Below, piece by piece: positions 5,465 to 6,694 of a stretch of DNA of 6,694 nucleotides (positions are counted from its first letter, which is position 1; each line of letters begins with the position of its first letter). A program made the translations under genes and the position numbers. Source of the stretch: Cellulomonas sp. (lineage in GTDB: Bacteria; Actinomycetota; Actinomycetes; Actinomycetales; Cellulomonadaceae); assembly GCA_027451305.1 (NCBI GenBank), contig DAIDJQ010000177.1, positions 1-6,694 on the forward strand. The letters run 5' to 3'. The notes under the pieces were generated by a model that worked only from the letters and a program-made list of their open reading frames with translations, made no database searches and was not told where the DNA came from.

Positions 5465-6532
5465 ATGTCTGGCATGGGGGCGGGGCAGCCGGGTGGGGGC
5501 GTCGGGCGACGGGGTGGTCCCCGCAGGTGGCGAACCTCGCAGGTCGTGGGGCTGTCCGCCTTCGTCGTGGTGGCCCTGCTGGGGTTGACCAGCGGGCTGG
5601 GCGGGGTGCTGATCTGCGGTGGCCTGTACCTGATGGGTACGGGCTTGTATGCGGTGGCGCGGCATCGGTCGTGGCTGGGCAGCCTGAGCCGGACCACGGC
5701 GGTCGGTGTGCTGGCTGGTGGGCTGGTGGTGATGATGGTCGGCGGCGCGGTCGCCGGCACTCCACCCAGCAAGCCCGTCACGGCTACTGCCCCGTCGGCC
5801 ACGGCGAGCTCGAGCGGCACGCCGCGGCCGTCGACGTCCCCGCCGGCCACACCCACGCCGACGCCGACGCCGACCGCGGCGAGCTTGGCGGATCAGGCCG
5901 CTGCGTTGCCGGCACCGGAGCTGGCGCCGCAGGTCGACGTCGCCGCCGCCGGCACCAACGCCGCTCCGCAGTCGGCACTGGCCACGGCGCTGCTGCTGCA
6001 GGTGAAGGGACGAGCTCCCAAGACCGGGTACAGCCGGGACCAGTTCGGCCCGGCGTGGCAGGACACCGACGGCAACGGCTGCGACCAGCGCAACGACGTG
6101 CTGGCCCGGGACCTGACCGCGATCACCCTGGAGGCTGGTTCGTGCGAGGTGCTGACCGGCACCCTGGCTGATCCGTACAGCGGCACGACGATCGCGTTCG
6201 TGCGCGGCGTAGAGACGTCCAGTGCGGTGCAGATCGACCACGTCGTGGCCCTGTCCGACGCCTGGCAGAAGGGCGCCCAGCAGTGGGACGCCGCCACGCG
6301 CGTGAAGTTCGCCAACGACCTGGTCAACCTGCTCGCGGTGGACGGGCCGTTGAACGTGCAGAAGGGCGACGGCGACGCGGCGACCTGGCTGCCGCCGCAG
6401 CGTGGCTACCGGTGCGTGTACGTGCTGCGGCAGGTGCGCGTGAAGGCGGCGTACGGGCTCTGGGTCACTGCCGCCGAGCGTGACGCGATGGGTCGGGAGC
6501 TCAACCGCTGCGTGGTCGCACCTGGGCACTGA
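5465..6532 (+). CDS. Membrane-anchored HNH endonuclease family protein (DUF1524/GmrSD C-terminal type domain)
   Basis: This 355-residue protein joins a membrane module to a nuclease-like domain. Residues 1-24 are Gly/Arg-rich. Predicted helices are at about 26-44, 45-64 and 78-97, with a basic loop (R66, R68, R76) between helices 2 and 3. The positive-inside rule then places everything after residue 98 outside the cell. Residues 99-139 form a Pro/Thr/Ser linker ending in alternating Thr-Pro. The C-terminal domain (about 175-355) has GRAPKTGYSRDQFG (182-195), the HNH core IDHVVALSDAW with D258 and H259, N284 and N288, and LNVQKGD (296-302). Four domain cysteines (206, 227, 317, 349) could form disulfides, in keeping with an external location. 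Homologous secreted actinobacterial HNH proteins are known, but their substrates are mostly uncharacterised. Outward-facing DNA degradation for nutrition, competition or DNA-uptake control is inference. The start ATG 5465 was chosen because the coding character begins there, and upstream in-frame residues from 5258 look non-coding. The gene may be cargo of the integrated element. Confidence 0.85.
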   Translation: MSGMGAGQPGGGVGRRGGPRRWRTSQVVGLSAFVVVALLGLTSGLGGVLICGGLYLMGTGLYAVARHRSWLGSLSRTTAVGVLAGGLVVMMVGGAVAGTPPSKPVTATAPSATASSSGTPRPSTSPPATPTPTPTPTAASLADQAAALPAPELAPQVDVAAAGTNAAPQSALATALLLQVKGRAPKTGYSRDQFGPAWQDTDGNGCDQRNDVLARDLTAITLEAGSCEVLTGTLADPYSGTTIAFVRGVETSSAVQIDHVVALSDAWQKGAQQWDAATRVKFANDLVNLLAVDGPLNVQKGDGDAATWLPPQRGYRCVYVLRQVRVKAAYGLWVTAAERDAMGRELNRCVVAPGH

Positions 6533-6537
6533 CGGGC

Positions 6538-6694
6538 GGACGGGACAGGGACAAGTGCCACCGTCGGACGTGGGTCACCGCCCGTGCAGGGGACGGGACA
6601 GGGACCGGCGCCACCGTCGGACGTGGGTCGCCGCCCGTGCAGCGGACGGCGCCGCCGCCGGACGGGGGCACCGCCCGGCCACCGTCACGGTGCG
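6538..6694 (+). repeat. Tandem array of 53-bp GC-rich units, running off the window
   Basis: Unit 1 (6538-6590) and unit 2 (6591-6643) both begin GGACGGGACAGGGAC and match at 48 of 53 positions by direct comparison. A third, shorter and diverged unit begins at 6644 with GGACGG and shares the GGACG and CACCGCCCG blocks. The array starts 6 bp after the HNH stop codon. At the unit 1-2 border CCCGT (6581-6585) pairs with ACGGG (6593-6597) as a small hairpin, so the array may also attenuate or end transcription. Units are contiguous with no spacers, which rules out a CRISPR array. Confidence 0.65.

Larger units (their letters stand above)
2721..6694 (+). mobile_element. Left portion of a serine-integrase element (phage or ICE/IME type), right end not in window
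   Basis: The CpaF-type gene loses family similarity at about 2721-2729, and a large serine recombinase begins within about 35 bp, transcribed away from the junction. This is the standard layout of an integrated element with its integrase next to attL. Everything to the right of the junction is presumed element DNA, because the 3' half of the ATPase gene never reappears. No phage structural, conjugation or replication genes are visible in the remaining 2.5 kb. The element type (prophage, ICE, IME or a decayed remnant) therefore cannot be named, and its right boundary is unknown. The assignment of the HNH gene to the element is inference. Confidence 0.6.

Noticed and set aside
5834..5877. ACGCCG hexanucleotide repeat as a separate mobile or phase-variable repeat
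   Set aside because: It simply encodes the Thr-Pro linker of the HNH protein. Unit changes would keep the frame, so there is no phase-variation signal.
5381..6529. Open minus-strand frame of 382 codons across the HNH gene
   Set aside because: The opposite strand encodes a clear HNH domain. The minus translation is His/Arg/Gln-rich low-complexity sequence.
6538..6694. CRISPR array
   Set aside because: The repeats are contiguous 53-bp units with no unique spacers, and no cas genes are present.

Overview
The window is very GC-rich, with strong G/C preference at third codon positions, GTG/TTG starts and actinobacterial protein families. It most likely comes from a high-GC actinobacterium. A Cellulomonas-like relative is a reasonable guess from the look of the proteins, but no 16S rRNA or other taxonomic marker is present.

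Host-like left part (1-2726): a membrane-anchored or secreted VanY-type M15 D,D-carboxypeptidase (107-913, +) meets an aldose 1-epimerase family gene (914-1822, or to 1861, -) tail to tail, with the two stop codons touching. A 160-200 bp divergent intergenic region with a perfect 14-bp palindrome separates the epimerase from a CpaF/TadA-type secretion ATPase gene (2022 onward, +).

Junction and mobile part (about 2721 onward): the ATPase reading frame stops resembling its family just after the FELR stretch that follows Walker A. It then runs into about ten foreign residues and ends at a TGA overlapping the start of a large serine integrase (2756-4138, +). This is the layout expected for the attL end of an element that integrated inside the ATPase gene. 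The Walker B and His-box half of the ATPase is not in the window, so the other end (attR) must lie further right or has been lost.

Right part (4139-6694): downstream of the integrase are sparse regions with weak small reading frames, a 141-residue three-helix membrane protein of unknown function (4479-4904), and a 355-residue protein with three predicted membrane helices, a Pro/Thr/Ser linker and a C-terminal HNH nuclease domain predicted to face the outside (5465-6532). A tandem array of 53-bp units follows it to the end of the window. These are probably cargo of the element, but without the right end this cannot be proven from the window.

Several genes (epimerase, integrase, HNH protein) have a TANNNT or -10-like box 6 to 8 nt before a start codon and no good ribosome-binding site. 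That suggests leaderless transcripts, which are common in actinobacteria. No RNA genes or CRISPR array were seen.
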